Shown piece after piece: positions 1 through 9,344 of a stretch of 64,000 bases of DNA. The DNA lies in the NCBI GenBank assembly GCA_051006995.1, contig JBPCSQ010000037.1:193861-257860 (forward strand). The letters are read 5' to 3'. The notes beneath the pieces were generated by a model, which did not search any database, was not told where the DNA came from, and saw only the letters and a program-made list of their open reading frames with translations. The position numbers and the translations under genes are program-made. Origin of the DNA: JAIQGF01 sp051006995. GTDB taxonomy: Bacteria > Acidobacteriota > Terriglobia > Terriglobales > Acidobacteriaceae. The first letter of the stretch is position 1; each line of letters begins with the position of its first letter.

Positions 1-1209
1 CTTCACTACCAACCCCGGCCGCAGCACCTTGACCTCGATATCGCGATACGTACTCGATGGCGTCGCCCGTGTCGTGTAGCCGATGGTGTACTGGTTGCGA
101 GCCTCTTCGGTTACCCGGCTGTAGGCCTGCTCGATGGCGTTGGAGTCGAACTCGTCGAAGACTTCGCCCCCGGTCGAGGAGGCATACTTCGGCAGAATGT
201 CGCCGTAGCCCATGCCGGGAATGCGCGCATGCTGAGCCTTGCCGTAGGCGGGCAGGGCAGCGTTGCCAACGCCCACCGCGTACACGGTGATCTGGTTGGT
301 CAGCAGCACCTTCAGTACCGAGGCAAAGCTTGCGTCAGAGCGGTACTCAGTCCCGTCGCTGATGATGAACAGCACCTTGCGGCGCGTGGGATCGCGCTTG
401 GCCAGAGTCAATGCCGCCGTCAGCACGGCATCATTCAACACCTTGGGCTCGCGATCGTTGATGGTGGGAATGGTTCGCCCTCCGGGATCCAGGGGCCGCC
501 CGTTCACACTGGGCGAGGCTGGCGAGCCAAACGGGCCTCCTGCGACAGGCACGCCGCCCGTGCGCCCGGAGCGTGTCTTCCGGATCCTATCCATGCTGGC
601 GCTCAGCTTGTTGCCCTCGGCGGGAACGAACTCCTGGACTTCCTGGACGGTGGTGGCGAAGGTAAAAAGGCTGACTTCATCGAATTGCCCGAAGGCGCCG
701 ACCAGCGCCGGAAGCGTTTCGCGCACTTTGCGAAACACCATGTCGGGCACGCCGAGGTCGAGCACCACGGCCGCCGACAGCGGAAACGGATCGCTGGTGA
801 AGAACGTCATGCGCTGCTCGGCGTTCTCTTCCAGCACCTTGAAATCGCGTCGCGTAAGGCCTTCGACCAGGTGTCCGGCGGAGTCCTTGACCGTCACCGG
901 AACCACCACGAAGTTGACGTTCTTGGTCAGGGTAAACAACTGGTCGCGATCGCTGCCCGGGACCGGCGTAGCTCCGCCAGGCGGCACCTGCTGGATGTCG
1001 GGAGCGGGCGGGGGCGCATTCTCCGGGGAGGGCGGGACTGAGGGAAAGGTCTGCGCCGGCCTGGTGGCGGAGGGCGCGTCAGGAACATTTTGCTGGTCCG
1101 GCGGGGCGGAACTCTTCTGCCCTTGCGCCCACATTGCCGGCACGACCAGCAGAACCGCACCCAGCAACAGGGCGAGGCGGCGTTTACCAGTTTCTTTTCG
1201 TAAGATCAC
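1..1209 (-). CDS. VWFA-related secreted protein (3' end outside window)
   Basis: 403 codons are visible and the frame runs off the window edge. The only good start is GTG at 1209, giving MILRKETGKRR followed by a hydrophobic signal segment (LALLLGAVLLVVPAMWAQ). A Pro-rich linker containing NVPDAPS follows, then an N-terminal beta region (VNFVVVPVTVKD, FKVLEENAEQ) and a von Willebrand A fold. The MIDAS-like first motif is weak (VVLDLGVPD instead of DxSxS), but KVLFIISDGTEY gives a clear second Asp. The tail RNQYTIGYTT is typical of the VWFA-related family that is expanded in Acidobacteria. It is probably exported; its partner is unknown. It is divergent from another member of the same family. 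Confidence 0.9.
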   Translation of the reverse strand, partial: MILRKETGKRRLALLLGAVLLVVPAMWAQGQKSSAPPDQQNVPDAPSATRPAQTFPSVPPSPENAPPPAPDIQQVPPGGATPVPGSDRDQLFTLTKNVNFVVVPVTVKDSAGHLVEGLTRRDFKVLEENAEQRMTFFTSDPFPLSAAVVLDLGVPDMVFRKVRETLPALVGAFGQFDEVSLFTFATTVQEVQEFVPAEGNKLSASMDRIRKTRSGRTGGVPVAGGPFGSPASPSVNGRPLDPGGRTIPTINDREPKVLNDAVLTAALTLAKRDPTRRKVLFIISDGTEYRSDASFASVLKVLLTNQITVYAVGVGNAALPAYGKAQHARIPGMGYGDILPKYASSTGGEVFDEFDSNAIEQAYSRVTEEARNQYTIGYTTRATPSSTYRDIEVKVLRPGLVVK

Positions 1210-1304
1210 GAAACTATTCCGTTCTGCCGGAGCTCTATATAAGAGAGTCTGACTTGCCTGATTTAGAATAACGCTAACCCGGCCGGAAGGTTTCAGAGAA
1301 GTTT

Positions 1305-2321
1305 ATGAACCTTGTTTTTCCCAGCAAACTCCATTGGTTGGCGTGCCTGCTTCTGCTGGCCGCGGCGGCCTCGGCGCAGCAGCAGACCCCCGACCAGGAT
1401 CGCGACAACCTGCCCACCTTCCGCTCCGACGTCAACGTCGTCAACCTGTTTTTCAATGTGAAAGACAAGCATGGGCTGCTGGTCCCCAATCTCACCAAGG
1501 AGCAGTTCGAGATTTACGAAGACGGCAAGCCGCAGACCATCAAATATTTCGCTGCCGAGTCGAACCAGCCGCTCACGCTCGGAATCCTGATTGACAGCAG
1601 CGTCAGCCAGGAGCGCGTGCTGCCCATGGAGAAGGAGGTCGGGGCCGCGTTTCTGCGGGAAGTCCTGCGCCCTAAGGACCTGGCGTTCGTCATCGGTTTC
1701 GACGTGAACGTGGACCTGCTCCAGGACTTCACGAATGATCCGCACGATCTGCGCGCCGGGCTGAATCGCGCCCGCATCAATGGCGGCGGCGGCGGCGGCG
1801 GACTGCCCGGACTGGGCGGCGGCCCCATCCCGGTGAGCAATCCGAAAGGGACGCTGCTTTACGATGCTGTTTATCTCGCCTCGCGCGAAAAGCTCGCCCA
1901 GGAGGTCGGCCGTAAGGCCATGATCCTGCTCACCGACGGCGAGGACCAGGGCAGCCAGACCAAGATCCACGAGGCCATCGAGGTGGCGCAGAAAGCCGAC
2001 GCCATGATTTACGTCCTGCTGATCGCCGACCGCGGCTTCTACGGCGGCATGTACTCCGGGGACCGCCAAATGAAGAAGCTGTGCGAGGAAACCGGCGGGC
2101 GCGTGATCGCGGTCGGCAACAAGATGGACAAGCTCAAGCAGGGTTTCGACCAGATCGCCAGCGAGCTGCGCAGCCAGTACAACATTGGCTACACCCCCAC
2201 CAACAACCAGCGCGACGGCACCTTCCGCCACGTCTCGGTGAAGACCAAGGGGAACGAATACAAGGTGCAGGCCCGCGCCGGCTACTATGCCCCGGCACGC
2301 AACCGCGACGCAGGCGATTGA
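1305..2321 (+). CDS. VWFA-related secreted protein
   Basis: 338 residues starting at ATG 1305 with a signal peptide (LACLLLLAAAASAQ). The N-terminal domain (VNVVNLFFNVKDKHG, LTKEQFEIYEDGKPQ) is followed by a VWA domain with MIDAS sequence IDSSVSQ (DxSxS) and the motif MILLTDGEDQG. The C-terminal SQYNIGYTP block matches the neighbours at 1-1209 and 6078-7262. A Gly-rich loop (GGGGGGGLPGLGGG) sits inside the VWA fold near residue 165. This is the Acidobacterial VWFA-related family; a role in binding or scaffolding outside the cytoplasm is inferred. It is transcribed divergently from the first VWFA gene with about 95 bp between the starts. Confidence 0.93.
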   Translation: MNLVFPSKLHWLACLLLLAAAASAQQQTPDQDRDNLPTFRSDVNVVNLFFNVKDKHGLLVPNLTKEQFEIYEDGKPQTIKYFAAESNQPLTLGILIDSSVSQERVLPMEKEVGAAFLREVLRPKDLAFVIGFDVNVDLLQDFTNDPHDLRAGLNRARINGGGGGGGLPGLGGGPIPVSNPKGTLLYDAVYLASREKLAQEVGRKAMILLTDGEDQGSQTKIHEAIEVAQKADAMIYVLLIADRGFYGGMYSGDRQMKKLCEETGGRVIAVGNKMDKLKQGFDQIASELRSQYNIGYTPTNNQRDGTFRHVSVKTKGNEYKVQARAGYYAPARNRDAGD

Positions 2322-2723
2322 AGGAGATCACCGCCGAGGGCCGATGCTTCGCGTCGAGTACAACAAGGTCCCTCTCTGCGCGCGGGATGGCTCCACTATT
2401 CAACGGCTGACAACTAGCAACGCAAAACCAACAACATCCTTTCCCAAAACCGGATTTCCATATTCGGAACAGAAATCACTCTGTCGCCCAGCCGATTGCC
2501 ATCCGTGTTATCCCAGCCGTACGGTCGGAGGCCCTGAAAGCACCCAAAGCGCGCCACTCGCGCCGGGGTCGCGCCTCCCCGATCGTGTGCGCCACGGGGC
2601 GGCGATGACCCGAAGCCGGCCATCGGCGAGCCGCCCCGCGCACGGATGCCCACCAGTCAGGTCTTGATGGAAAATCAGGCAGGTTGCCGCAGACGAGCCG
2701 GTGCTGCTCGTCTGGGAACAGGC
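2322..2723. other. intergenic stretch, no gene recognised
   Basis: About 400 bp between two convergent genes. Open frames here have no recognisable protein and unnatural composition. No tRNA, terminator with a T-tract or known riboswitch was recognised. It may hold decayed sequence. Confidence 0.5.
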
Positions 2724-3620
2724 CTATGCTGCCGCTACGGCCTGCTCGGCTGTCAAATCGCGGTAGGTGATCAGATCAACTCCGAGCCGCGCCAAGCGTC
2801 CCCGCGCCCACTCCGAGCCGAACAGCACGAGTTCCTTTTCGCCGGAGCCGGGCCGCGGACCGAGTGCGCGCCACAGTTCGTCTTCATAGGCAGGATGGCA
2901 GAGTAGCTCCCAGGTGCCGTCGGGGATGCGCGACAGCAACTGGTCGAAAGCCTGCCAGTCGTACATGCCGGTGAGGGTGATGCCGAGCGTACCGTCGGTG
3001 GTGAGCAGTCCTGCCGCTTGGACCTCGCGCTGGAATTCGGCGGCAAACACGCGCAGCAGGCGCACCGGCAGCAAGCGCCGGGCGAGTTCGGGACGCGGAA
3101 GCATGGCGCGCAGAGAGATCGCCGCCGTCGGCTCAAAAGGGTTGCGGATGGCGCGCACGCCGCACGCCGACGCCGCCCGCAGCAGCGGCCGGAAGATTTC
3201 CGGAAAGACGTGCGCGTGCTTGTGCGTATCCAGGTGAGTGACGGCGATTCCCGCGTTTTGCAGTTTGGTAATTTGCGCCGAGGCTTCCCTGGTGATCTCT
3301 TCGGAGGGGATGTGCCCGAGCAGCGCGGAGCGAACAAACTGCCCGAAATTGTGCCGGTACGCAATGCCTGCGGGCGTTTCCAGGGCCAGGTTGGGAATCT
3401 GAGCCGCGGACAGCAGCGGCGAACCTTCCACCAGCACCACGTGGCAGCCGACGCCGAGGCTGGGATTTGCACGCGCCACCCGAGCAGCGTCCTGGAACGC
3501 GGTGCCGGTCGCCATCAGGGTGGTGGAGGTGATGATGCCGGTGCGGTGCGCATCGGCGACTGCGCGGTTTACGCCCTTGGTCATGCCGAAGTCGTCGGCG
3601 TTGACGATTAAGCGCTTCAT
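2724..3620 (-). CDS. ChbG/HpnK (YdjC) family carbohydrate deacetylase
   Basis: 298 residues. ATG 3620 is preferred to the in-frame TTG just upstream, because the family begins with a short MKRLIVNADDFG strand. NADDFG carries the metal-binding Asp pair; GCHVVLVEGSP and THLDTHKHAHVFP supply the His ligands usual for YdjC deacetylases. Members remove N-acetyl groups from sugars, and HpnK works in hopanoid side-chain synthesis. Here it lies downstream of two glycosyltransferases read in the same direction, so it probably acts on a glycolipid or polysaccharide intermediate. No hopanoid cyclase gene is in the window, so the HpnK role is unproven. Confidence 0.9.
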   Translation of the reverse strand: MKRLIVNADDFGMTKGVNRAVADAHRTGIITSTTLMATGTAFQDAARVARANPSLGVGCHVVLVEGSPLLSAAQIPNLALETPAGIAYRHNFGQFVRSALLGHIPSEEITREASAQITKLQNAGIAVTHLDTHKHAHVFPEIFRPLLRAASACGVRAIRNPFEPTAAISLRAMLPRPELARRLLPVRLLRVFAAEFQREVQAAGLLTTDGTLGITLTGMYDWQAFDQLLSRIPDGTWELLCHPAYEDELWRALGPRPGSGEKELVLFGSEWARGRLARLGVDLITYRDLTAEQAVAAA

Positions 3621-3701
3621 CAACAGTGGCCAGTGGTCAGAAAAAACCAGTTCGCCGTTCGTGTGGACTGGTCACTGGCCACGAGCCACTGACCGCCGCT
3701 T

Positions 3702-4532
3702 TTACGCCGCTTCGCGCGTGCCCGATTCCGGCAGAGGCGAAAGCACCTGCTCGCCAACTCCGGCCGCCTTCGCCACCTGAACCGCCGCAGTTTCCGGCGC
3801 CGGGCGCGGATATGCCCCCATCATGTCGCGCCAGAGAATCTGGAACAGTTCCTTGAAGGTGATAAAGCCATCATGCAAGGGGCGGAATTTGGAGCTGGAG
3901 TAATCGTGCTGAAGCGTGATGCCCACCTCGGCGACCTTGTAGCCCAGCCGGCGCGCGACGAACAGTAGTTCGGGATCGAAGCCCCAGCCGTCAATGGTCT
4001 GATAGGCGAACAGTTCGCGGGCGGCATCGCGGGTGAAAGCCTTCAAACCACATTGCGTATCGCGGTAATTCAGGCCGAGGATGGTGTGGGTCATGAAGTT
4101 GAAAATCCGGCCGCAAACGCGGCGATAGAGCGGCTGGGTGTCCACGCTCTTCACCTCGCCCACCCAGCGGGAGCCGATGGCGATGTCAGCGCCCAGCAGC
4201 AGAGCCGCCTCCAGCTTCTCCGCCTCCTCGAAGGCCTCATGCATATCGGCGTCGCACAGGAAGATGATTTCGCCGTGGGCGGCGTTGACGCCATGGCGTA
4301 CCGCCGACCCCTTGCCCTGATGCTCGACCCGCAGCAGCTTCACCTTGTACGTCTTGCGGCGGTACCACAGGACGACGCTGGCAGTGCGGTCGGAAGAGCC
4401 GTCGTCCACGACAATGATTTCCGCGCGGACATTGCGCTCGGCAATCTGCTTGAGGATATGTTCGATGGTAGCGGCAATGCGCCGCTCCTCGTTGTAGGCG
4501 GGAATCACGATGCTGTAGCGAAGGCGAGACAT
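3702..4532 (-). CDS. family 2 glycosyltransferase (dolichyl-phosphate glucosyltransferase-like)
   Basis: 276 residues from ATG 4532. A GT-A fold is evident: YSIVIPAYNEERRI at the N-terminus, EIIVVDDGSSDRT for nucleotide binding, and IIFLCDADMHE as the DxD-type metal site. The segment QCGLKAFTRDAARELF is typical of polyprenyl-phosphate hexose synthases. It has no C-terminal membrane domain. The start lies 5 bp after the stop of the upstream glycosyltransferase, so the two are probably co-transcribed and coupled. The likely product is a polyprenyl-phosphate sugar donor for envelope glycans. Confidence 0.92.
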   Translation of the reverse strand: MSRLRYSIVIPAYNEERRIAATIEHILKQIAERNVRAEIIVVDDGSSDRTASVVLWYRRKTYKVKLLRVEHQGKGSAVRHGVNAAHGEIIFLCDADMHEAFEEAEKLEAALLLGADIAIGSRWVGEVKSVDTQPLYRRVCGRIFNFMTHTILGLNYRDTQCGLKAFTRDAARELFAYQTIDGWGFDPELLFVARRLGYKVAEVGITLQHDYSSSKFRPLHDGFITFKELFQILWRDMMGAYPRPAPETAAVQVAKAAGVGEQVLSPLPESGTREAA

Positions 4533-4537
4533 GGCAA

Positions 4538-5764
4538 TCAGGCCGCGGCCTTTTTGTCCTCCGGAACGGCCACCAGCGCATCCACCGCTGCGGGCGCAAA
4601 CTCGCCTGCGGCGGCAACGGCGCGCGTAGCGGCGCTGCTTTCCTCAAAGTCGCTGATGTACTGCTTGACGATGTTGGGCATGGTCATGGCTTGAGCGGCG
4701 GCATAGTTCTGCTCGGCCATTTGGCGCTCGCGCTCGGGATCACGCGCCAGAGCGATGATCTTGTCGGCGAGATCGGCGGAGTCGTCAGTGCGGTAGTAAT
4801 CAATCGCCAGCTGCTCTTCGGTGCAGACGCTGACGATGTCGCCAATGCTGGAGCCGATCAGGGGCAGGCCGAACTGCGCCGCCTGGTGAGCGACGCCGCT
4901 GGGGCCGCCCGACGACGAATAAGGCAATACGGCAACATTGCAGCGGCTGAACACGGCGCCAATCTGCTCTTCGGGAAGGTAGCCGAGAAACTCGATGCTG
5001 CCGTCGCCCTTGTGCTCTTCCGCCAGACCGGCCATGTAACCAACGCGGTTGGGATGGTCCTGCCCGGCAACGACCAGGCGTGCATTGGGTACGTGCTCGC
5101 GCACCTTCGGCCATGCGTCGAGCATGACCTCCAGCCGCTTGTAGCGGCCGAACTTGCCGAAGGCGAGAACGCGGAACGCCTCCTGGCGCCGGCTGAAATC
5201 GGGCGGCTCCGGCAGCGCGCCCAGGATTCCGTGGCGATGTACGTTGATGTTGGTGGCGCCGTAGCGGCTCTGCAAAGCCTGCCGGTACTGCTCCAGCAGC
5301 ACCGTGATCTGGTGCGCCTTGAGCAGCATCCTGGTGGCGAATGTGCCCGCCCACAGGTAGAGCTTGGGGAAACGAATGTCGGCGTGCCGCAACTCCACGT
5401 TTTCCATCAGGTGGTGCAGCGTGACGTGGGTGCGGAAGCCGGCCAGACGAAGCAGCCAGGGCGCACAGAGTCCGAGAAAGGCCGCGACCGGCTGGTCGCC
5501 GAACGTGGAATAAACCAGGTTGAACCAGACGACATCGGGCTTGAGCTCGCGCGCGACTTTCAGCAGGCGCAACGGGTTGGTGAGATCGTTCCAGCCCCAG
5601 CACCGCCGGACGTTGAAGCCGTCCAGTTCGGGCAAGCGGGGCTCGTACTCGTCGGCCAGAACGATGAGCTCACATTGCTGCCTGGCATGGACTGCGAGGT
5701 GCCAGCCGTATTCGTTGATGCGCTGCGTGCTCGGGGGAAAGGCGGTGACCAGACAGATGCGCAT
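4538..5764 (-). CDS. group 1 (GT4-like) glycosyltransferase
   Basis: 408 residues from ATG 5764 (MRICLVTAFPPSTQRINEYG). An in-frame TTG 54 bp upstream is less likely. GT-B fold features are present: the N-terminal G/N-x-Y region, FRVLAFGKFGRYKRLEVML opening the donor-binding domain, ARLVVAGQD, and the acid-rich loop VLPYSSSGGPSGV followed by AAQFGLPLIGS. It is the first gene of an operon with the GT2 enzyme and the ChbG/HpnK-type deacetylase. Substrate is unknown. The last 30 residues are Ala-rich and probably flexible. Confidence 0.9.
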   Translation of the reverse strand: MRICLVTAFPPSTQRINEYGWHLAVHARQQCELIVLADEYEPRLPELDGFNVRRCWGWNDLTNPLRLLKVARELKPDVVWFNLVYSTFGDQPVAAFLGLCAPWLLRLAGFRTHVTLHHLMENVELRHADIRFPKLYLWAGTFATRMLLKAHQITVLLEQYRQALQSRYGATNINVHRHGILGALPEPPDFSRRQEAFRVLAFGKFGRYKRLEVMLDAWPKVREHVPNARLVVAGQDHPNRVGYMAGLAEEHKGDGSIEFLGYLPEEQIGAVFSRCNVAVLPYSSSGGPSGVAHQAAQFGLPLIGSSIGDIVSVCTEEQLAIDYYRTDDSADLADKIIALARDPERERQMAEQNYAAAQAMTMPNIVKQYISDFEESSAATRAVAAAGEFAPAAVDALVAVPEDKKAAA

Positions 5765-6077
5765 GGGCCCAGGGAACCTTGCTGATTTCAAAGCTGCTGG
5801 AGCTGTGTTGCTGAGCAATCCAGCGCCTTGTGTACAGCAGCCGAATTGCCATTTGTTAACCCTTTGTTAAACATCAAAGAGTCGCGTAATGCGTCCGCAA
5901 CTCCCACAAATTAAGCAGCTTGATATCCAATGTGGGTACGCCGATGCTGCTCGCCGGCAGCCTGTACTGGCCTGTATGTACAAGAAGATTAATAGGCTTG
6001 AAGCGGCGGACCGTCGCTGGTCAGAGAGCCATTAAGAAAGGGAAGTTTTGTTACATGGATCAGCTCAGGGCAAGCGG

Positions 6078-7262
6078 CTACTGCCGGGGGGCGAAGTAGC
6101 CTTTGCGGGCGCGGACTTTCAGGCCTTTGTGGTTCTCGGCCAGGATGTCAATGCTGCGGTAATGCCCGTCGGACTTGAAGTCGGCGGGCTTATAGCTGAG
6201 CGCGTACTGGCTGCGCAGTTCGTCCTGGATTTCGGAGAAGGCGTTGGCCACGTCCTGGATTTTGAAGGGAAAGAAGGCGCGGCCGCCGGTCGCGTCGGCG
6301 AGCCGCTCCAGGACTTTGTCGCCGCGCAGCTTCACGCCGCTGATGTTGGTGCTGATGGTGTAGACGATCACTTCGGCGCGCTGTGCCATCTCAATGGCCT
6401 CCTCGCGCGTCACCCGGCTCTGGTTATCGTCGCCGTCACTGAGCAGAATGATGGCGCGGCGGGTGGGGCCGGGGGTCGGCGCTTTGAGCAGCTTGTCCCG
6501 GCAAGAATAGTAGACCGCGTCGTAGAGGGCGGTCCCGCCGCCGGGGCGCAGCATGCGAACCCCGCGGGAAAGCAGTTCGTTGTTGTCGGTGAAGTCCTGG
6601 GTGACCTCGGGCGTGGTGTCGAAGCCGATCACGAAAGCACGGTCGGACTTGGGCCGGACGATCGAGCTGAGGAACTCGATGGCCGCCTCCTGCTCAAAGC
6701 GGAATCGGTCGCGCACGGAGTTGCTGGCATCAATCAGAAGGCCGACGCGCAGCGGGAGATCAGTTTCGCTGCGGAAGCTACGGACCGAAGCCGCCGGCTT
6801 GTTGTCGTCCAGGACTTTAAAGTCCTTCTGCGTGAGGTTCCTGACGAAGTGTCCGTGCTTGTCGGTGACGGTGAACACCACGTTGACTTCGTTGACCGGA
6901 ACCTTGATCGTTTCCAGGGGATTGCCCAGTTCGTCGGTGGTGAGGCTCTTGTCGTCGGCGGCGGGAGGAGCGGTTTTCTTGGGCGCCGCCACGGCCTGCT
7001 GCTGCGCCGGTTCTTCGCCAGACGTTTGTGGAGGCGCGGTCTTGCCGGGGAACGGTGTCTCCAGCGCGGGGGCGGTTGGCAGCGGCGCGCTCTTGGGCTG
7101 CTCCGGGGCAGGAGGTTGCGGCCGAGGCGCGGCGGGCGTCACCGTGGTAGAAGGCGCGTCGGGCAGATTCTGCGGTCTGATTTCCTCTTGCGCAACCGCC
7201 AATCCTGAGATCAGCAAGGCGAGGACGGCGGCGATGGTTCTGGATTTCATGGGAAATTTCAT
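6078..7262 (-). CDS. VWFA-related secreted protein
   Basis: 394 residues from ATG 7262, with a second possible ATG 12 bp later. The signal peptide (IAAVLALLISGLAVAQ) is followed by QNLPDAPS, nearly the motif seen in the first VWFA gene, and a long Pro/Ala linker. The mature part has VNVVFTVTDKHG, FKVLDDNKPA and a VWA domain with the full MIDAS set (IDASNSV, GGTALYD, IILLSDGDDN). It ends with SQYALSYKP. It lies 12 bp after rluD in the same direction, so it may be the last gene of the lgt-rluD transcript. Function is inferred only from the family. Confidence 0.92.
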   Translation of the reverse strand: MKFPMKSRTIAAVLALLISGLAVAQEEIRPQNLPDAPSTTVTPAAPRPQPPAPEQPKSAPLPTAPALETPFPGKTAPPQTSGEEPAQQQAVAAPKKTAPPAADDKSLTTDELGNPLETIKVPVNEVNVVFTVTDKHGHFVRNLTQKDFKVLDDNKPAASVRSFRSETDLPLRVGLLIDASNSVRDRFRFEQEAAIEFLSSIVRPKSDRAFVIGFDTTPEVTQDFTDNNELLSRGVRMLRPGGGTALYDAVYYSCRDKLLKAPTPGPTRRAIILLSDGDDNQSRVTREEAIEMAQRAEVIVYTISTNISGVKLRGDKVLERLADATGGRAFFPFKIQDVANAFSEIQDELRSQYALSYKPADFKSDGHYRSIDILAENHKGLKVRARKGYFAPRQ

Positions 7263-7274
7263 TATAGCTGGAAC

Positions 7275-8429
7275 TCAGCCTTCTTTCTTCCCCGGCAAAT
7301 GCCGTAGCACCCACAAAAATTCCTGTAAGTCGGGCGGCAGAGGCCGCTCCAGAACGAGTGGCTGACCCGTGAGAGGCTGCTGAAATTCGATGGCCGCAGC
7401 GTGCAAAAAGTTTCTCGCCAGACTCACAGAAGGGACGGGTTCGGCGGGAGTTTTCTTCCCCTGCTCGGCGGTGCGGATCTCCCGCGGCGCGCCGTAGAGG
7501 GTATCGCCGACTACGGGATGGCCCAGCGACGAGAGGTGAACGCGAATCTGGTGGGTGCGTCCGGTTTCGATTTTCACTTCCAGGAGAGTGAATTTCCCGT
7601 AGATCGAGGAGATTCGTTCCACAACGCGGTAATGGCTGATGGCCTCGCGTCCGCCGCCGCGGCGCGTCGTCATCCGAGTGCGGCGCTGAAGGTCGCGGCT
7701 GATGGCGCTCCGGATGGTGCCGCGCTCCTGCTGCATCGAGCCATGGACCAGCGCAAGGTAGGTTTTGTGGACCTTCCGGCCGGCAAACTGCTCCGCCAGC
7801 TTGCGATGAGCGCGATCGTGCTTGGCCACGACGATCAGCCCGCTGGTGTTGCGGTCGAGGCGGTGGACGATGCCGGGGCGCATCTCGCCGCTGGTGCTCG
7901 AGAGCGAGCCGAAGCGATGCAGCAGCGCGTTGACTAAAGTGCCGCGATTGCGCGCATCCTCGGTAGCGCCCGCGCCGGCGTGTACCATCATGCCCGCCGG
8001 CTTGTTCACCACGGCCAGGTCATCATCCTCGTACACGATATCGAGAGGAATTTCCTCGGCTATGGCACGCAGCGGCGGACGCGGAGTCGAGGCGAGAACC
8101 TCGACGATCTCGCCACTACGCAGCCGCAGAGAAGGCTTGGCCGGTTTGCCGTCCACGAGGATGCTTTGCTGCTCGATCAATTCCTGAACGCGGGCGCGGC
8201 TGACGTCCGGGAGATGAGAGACGAGAAACTGGTCAAGGCGGCGCCCAGCGGCGTCGGCGGGAACGGTAGCGGTGTTCGCGTTTTGAAACAGCTTTGGCGG
8301 TGGAGTGGCGTCGATCGGTTGCTCAGGACCGGAATCCCGTCTCGATCTGGCAGACCTTTGCATGAGGCGCAGGGTCAGTGTAAATCGGTTGTGGCCCATT
8401 GATGCAGGTCTTGAAATCGCGAAGGTCAT
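7275..8429 (-). CDS. rluD: RluA-family 23S rRNA pseudouridine synthase, RluD-like
   Basis: 384 residues from the ATG at 8429, which overlaps the lgt stop (TAATG). An ATG at 8363 is an alternative, because the first 40 residues look non-conserved. An S4 RNA-binding domain (GRRLDQFLVSHL, VSRARVQELIEQ) is followed by the catalytic domain with HRLDRNTSGLIVVAK, whose Asp is the family nucleophile, and GRTHQIRVHL. RluD isomerises uridines in helix 69 of 23S rRNA. Domain order fits RluD rather than RluA or RluC, but the exact target cannot be proven from sequence. Confidence 0.93.
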   Translation of the reverse strand: MTFAISRPASMGHNRFTLTLRLMQRSARSRRDSGPEQPIDATPPPKLFQNANTATVPADAAGRRLDQFLVSHLPDVSRARVQELIEQQSILVDGKPAKPSLRLRSGEIVEVLASTPRPPLRAIAEEIPLDIVYEDDDLAVVNKPAGMMVHAGAGATEDARNRGTLVNALLHRFGSLSSTSGEMRPGIVHRLDRNTSGLIVVAKHDRAHRKLAEQFAGRKVHKTYLALVHGSMQQERGTIRSAISRDLQRRTRMTTRRGGGREAISHYRVVERISSIYGKFTLLEVKIETGRTHQIRVHLSSLGHPVVGDTLYGAPREIRTAEQGKKTPAEPVPSVSLARNFLHAAAIEFQQPLTGQPLVLERPLPPDLQEFLWVLRHLPGKKEG

Positions 8430-9241
8430 TAGTGCGCTGCGCGGGCAGAGGCGGGCAGCGGCTGCGGTGTTCGCCCGCGGCGCAGCCACAACACGCCTCC
8501 GGCGATGACCAATCCAATCGAGATGAGCTGCGTTCCACTCATGGCGCCGCCGAAAACGCTGCCGCGGCCGGGGTCGTCGCGCAGGAACTCCATGAAGTAC
8601 CGTGCGAAACCGTAAAGGAAGGCGTAAGCGCCAATCACCTGTCCGTCAAACTTCTTGCGCTTAATGAGCCAGTAGAGGAGGAAGAAATTTGCCAGCTCCA
8701 CGGCCGATTCGAATAACTGTGTGGGCTCCAGCCGCTGAAACAGCGGCGTGCCGACGATTTCGCGGGCCAGCGGGTTGGTGAAGGTCACGCCCCACCAGTG
8801 GCCGGTGGGTTTACCCCAGCAGCAGCCGGCTGCGAAGCATCCCAGGCGTCCGATGGAATGGCCGAGCGCCAGGCCGGGAGCGAAGGCATCGGCGGTGCGC
8901 AGCACCGGGATGTGGTGTTTGCGCACGTACCAGACGCCGACGGCGAAGGCGGTCAGGATGCCGCCGTAAAACACACCGCCGGATTGCAGCGTCGCCAGGC
9001 TGAAGATTTCGCCGGGATGCTGGCGGTAAAAGGTGAAGTCATTGATGATCAGCAGGACCTTGGCGCCGAGGATCGCCGCCAGCACCACCATGATGCCAAG
9101 ATTCCACGTTTGTTCAGGATCCTGGCCTTGCAGTGCCGCCATCTTGGCGACTATGAAAAGTCCGACGATCACGCCGGTGGCAACCAGCACGCCATAGGTC
9201 GGAAGGGCAAAGCGGCCGAAATGAAAAAGCTGGGGAAACAC
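8429..9241 (-). CDS. lgt: prolipoprotein diacylglyceryl transferase
   Basis: 270 residues starting with GTG 9241 (MFPQLFHFGRFALPTYG). It transfers diacylglycerol from phosphatidylglycerol to the lipobox Cys of prelipoproteins in the inner membrane. About seven membrane segments are visible. The Lgt signature HSIGRLGCFAAGCCWG carries the conserved H, R, G and N/C positions, and the YGFARYFMEFLRDDPGRG stretch holds the C-terminal conserved Arg/Glu. Length fits the family. It overlaps the start of rluD by one base. Lipoproteins such as the HlyD protein at 45426 would need it. Confidence 0.97.
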   Translation of the reverse strand: MFPQLFHFGRFALPTYGVLVATGVIVGLFIVAKMAALQGQDPEQTWNLGIMVVLAAILGAKVLLIINDFTFYRQHPGEIFSLATLQSGGVFYGGILTAFAVGVWYVRKHHIPVLRTADAFAPGLALGHSIGRLGCFAAGCCWGKPTGHWWGVTFTNPLAREIVGTPLFQRLEPTQLFESAVELANFFLLYWLIKRKKFDGQVIGAYAFLYGFARYFMEFLRDDPGRGSVFGGAMSGTQLISIGLVIAGGVLWLRRGRTPQPLPASARAAH

Positions 9242-9344
9242 TGGTTATTGGATGATCCGAGTATCACCCCGGATACTCTGAGTGTAACAAGTGCGAAGTG
9301 CGAAGTGCGAGGTGCGAAGGAAGAAAAGCCCGACTCGAAGTTAG

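Noticed and set aside
229..1252. Two long plus-strand frames
   Set aside because: The minus strand encodes a clear VWFA protein with signal peptide and motifs; the plus frames have no recognisable features.
2397..2700. Possible structured RNA or riboswitch in the gene-free stretch
   Set aside because: Some local complementarity is present, but no known consensus could be matched.
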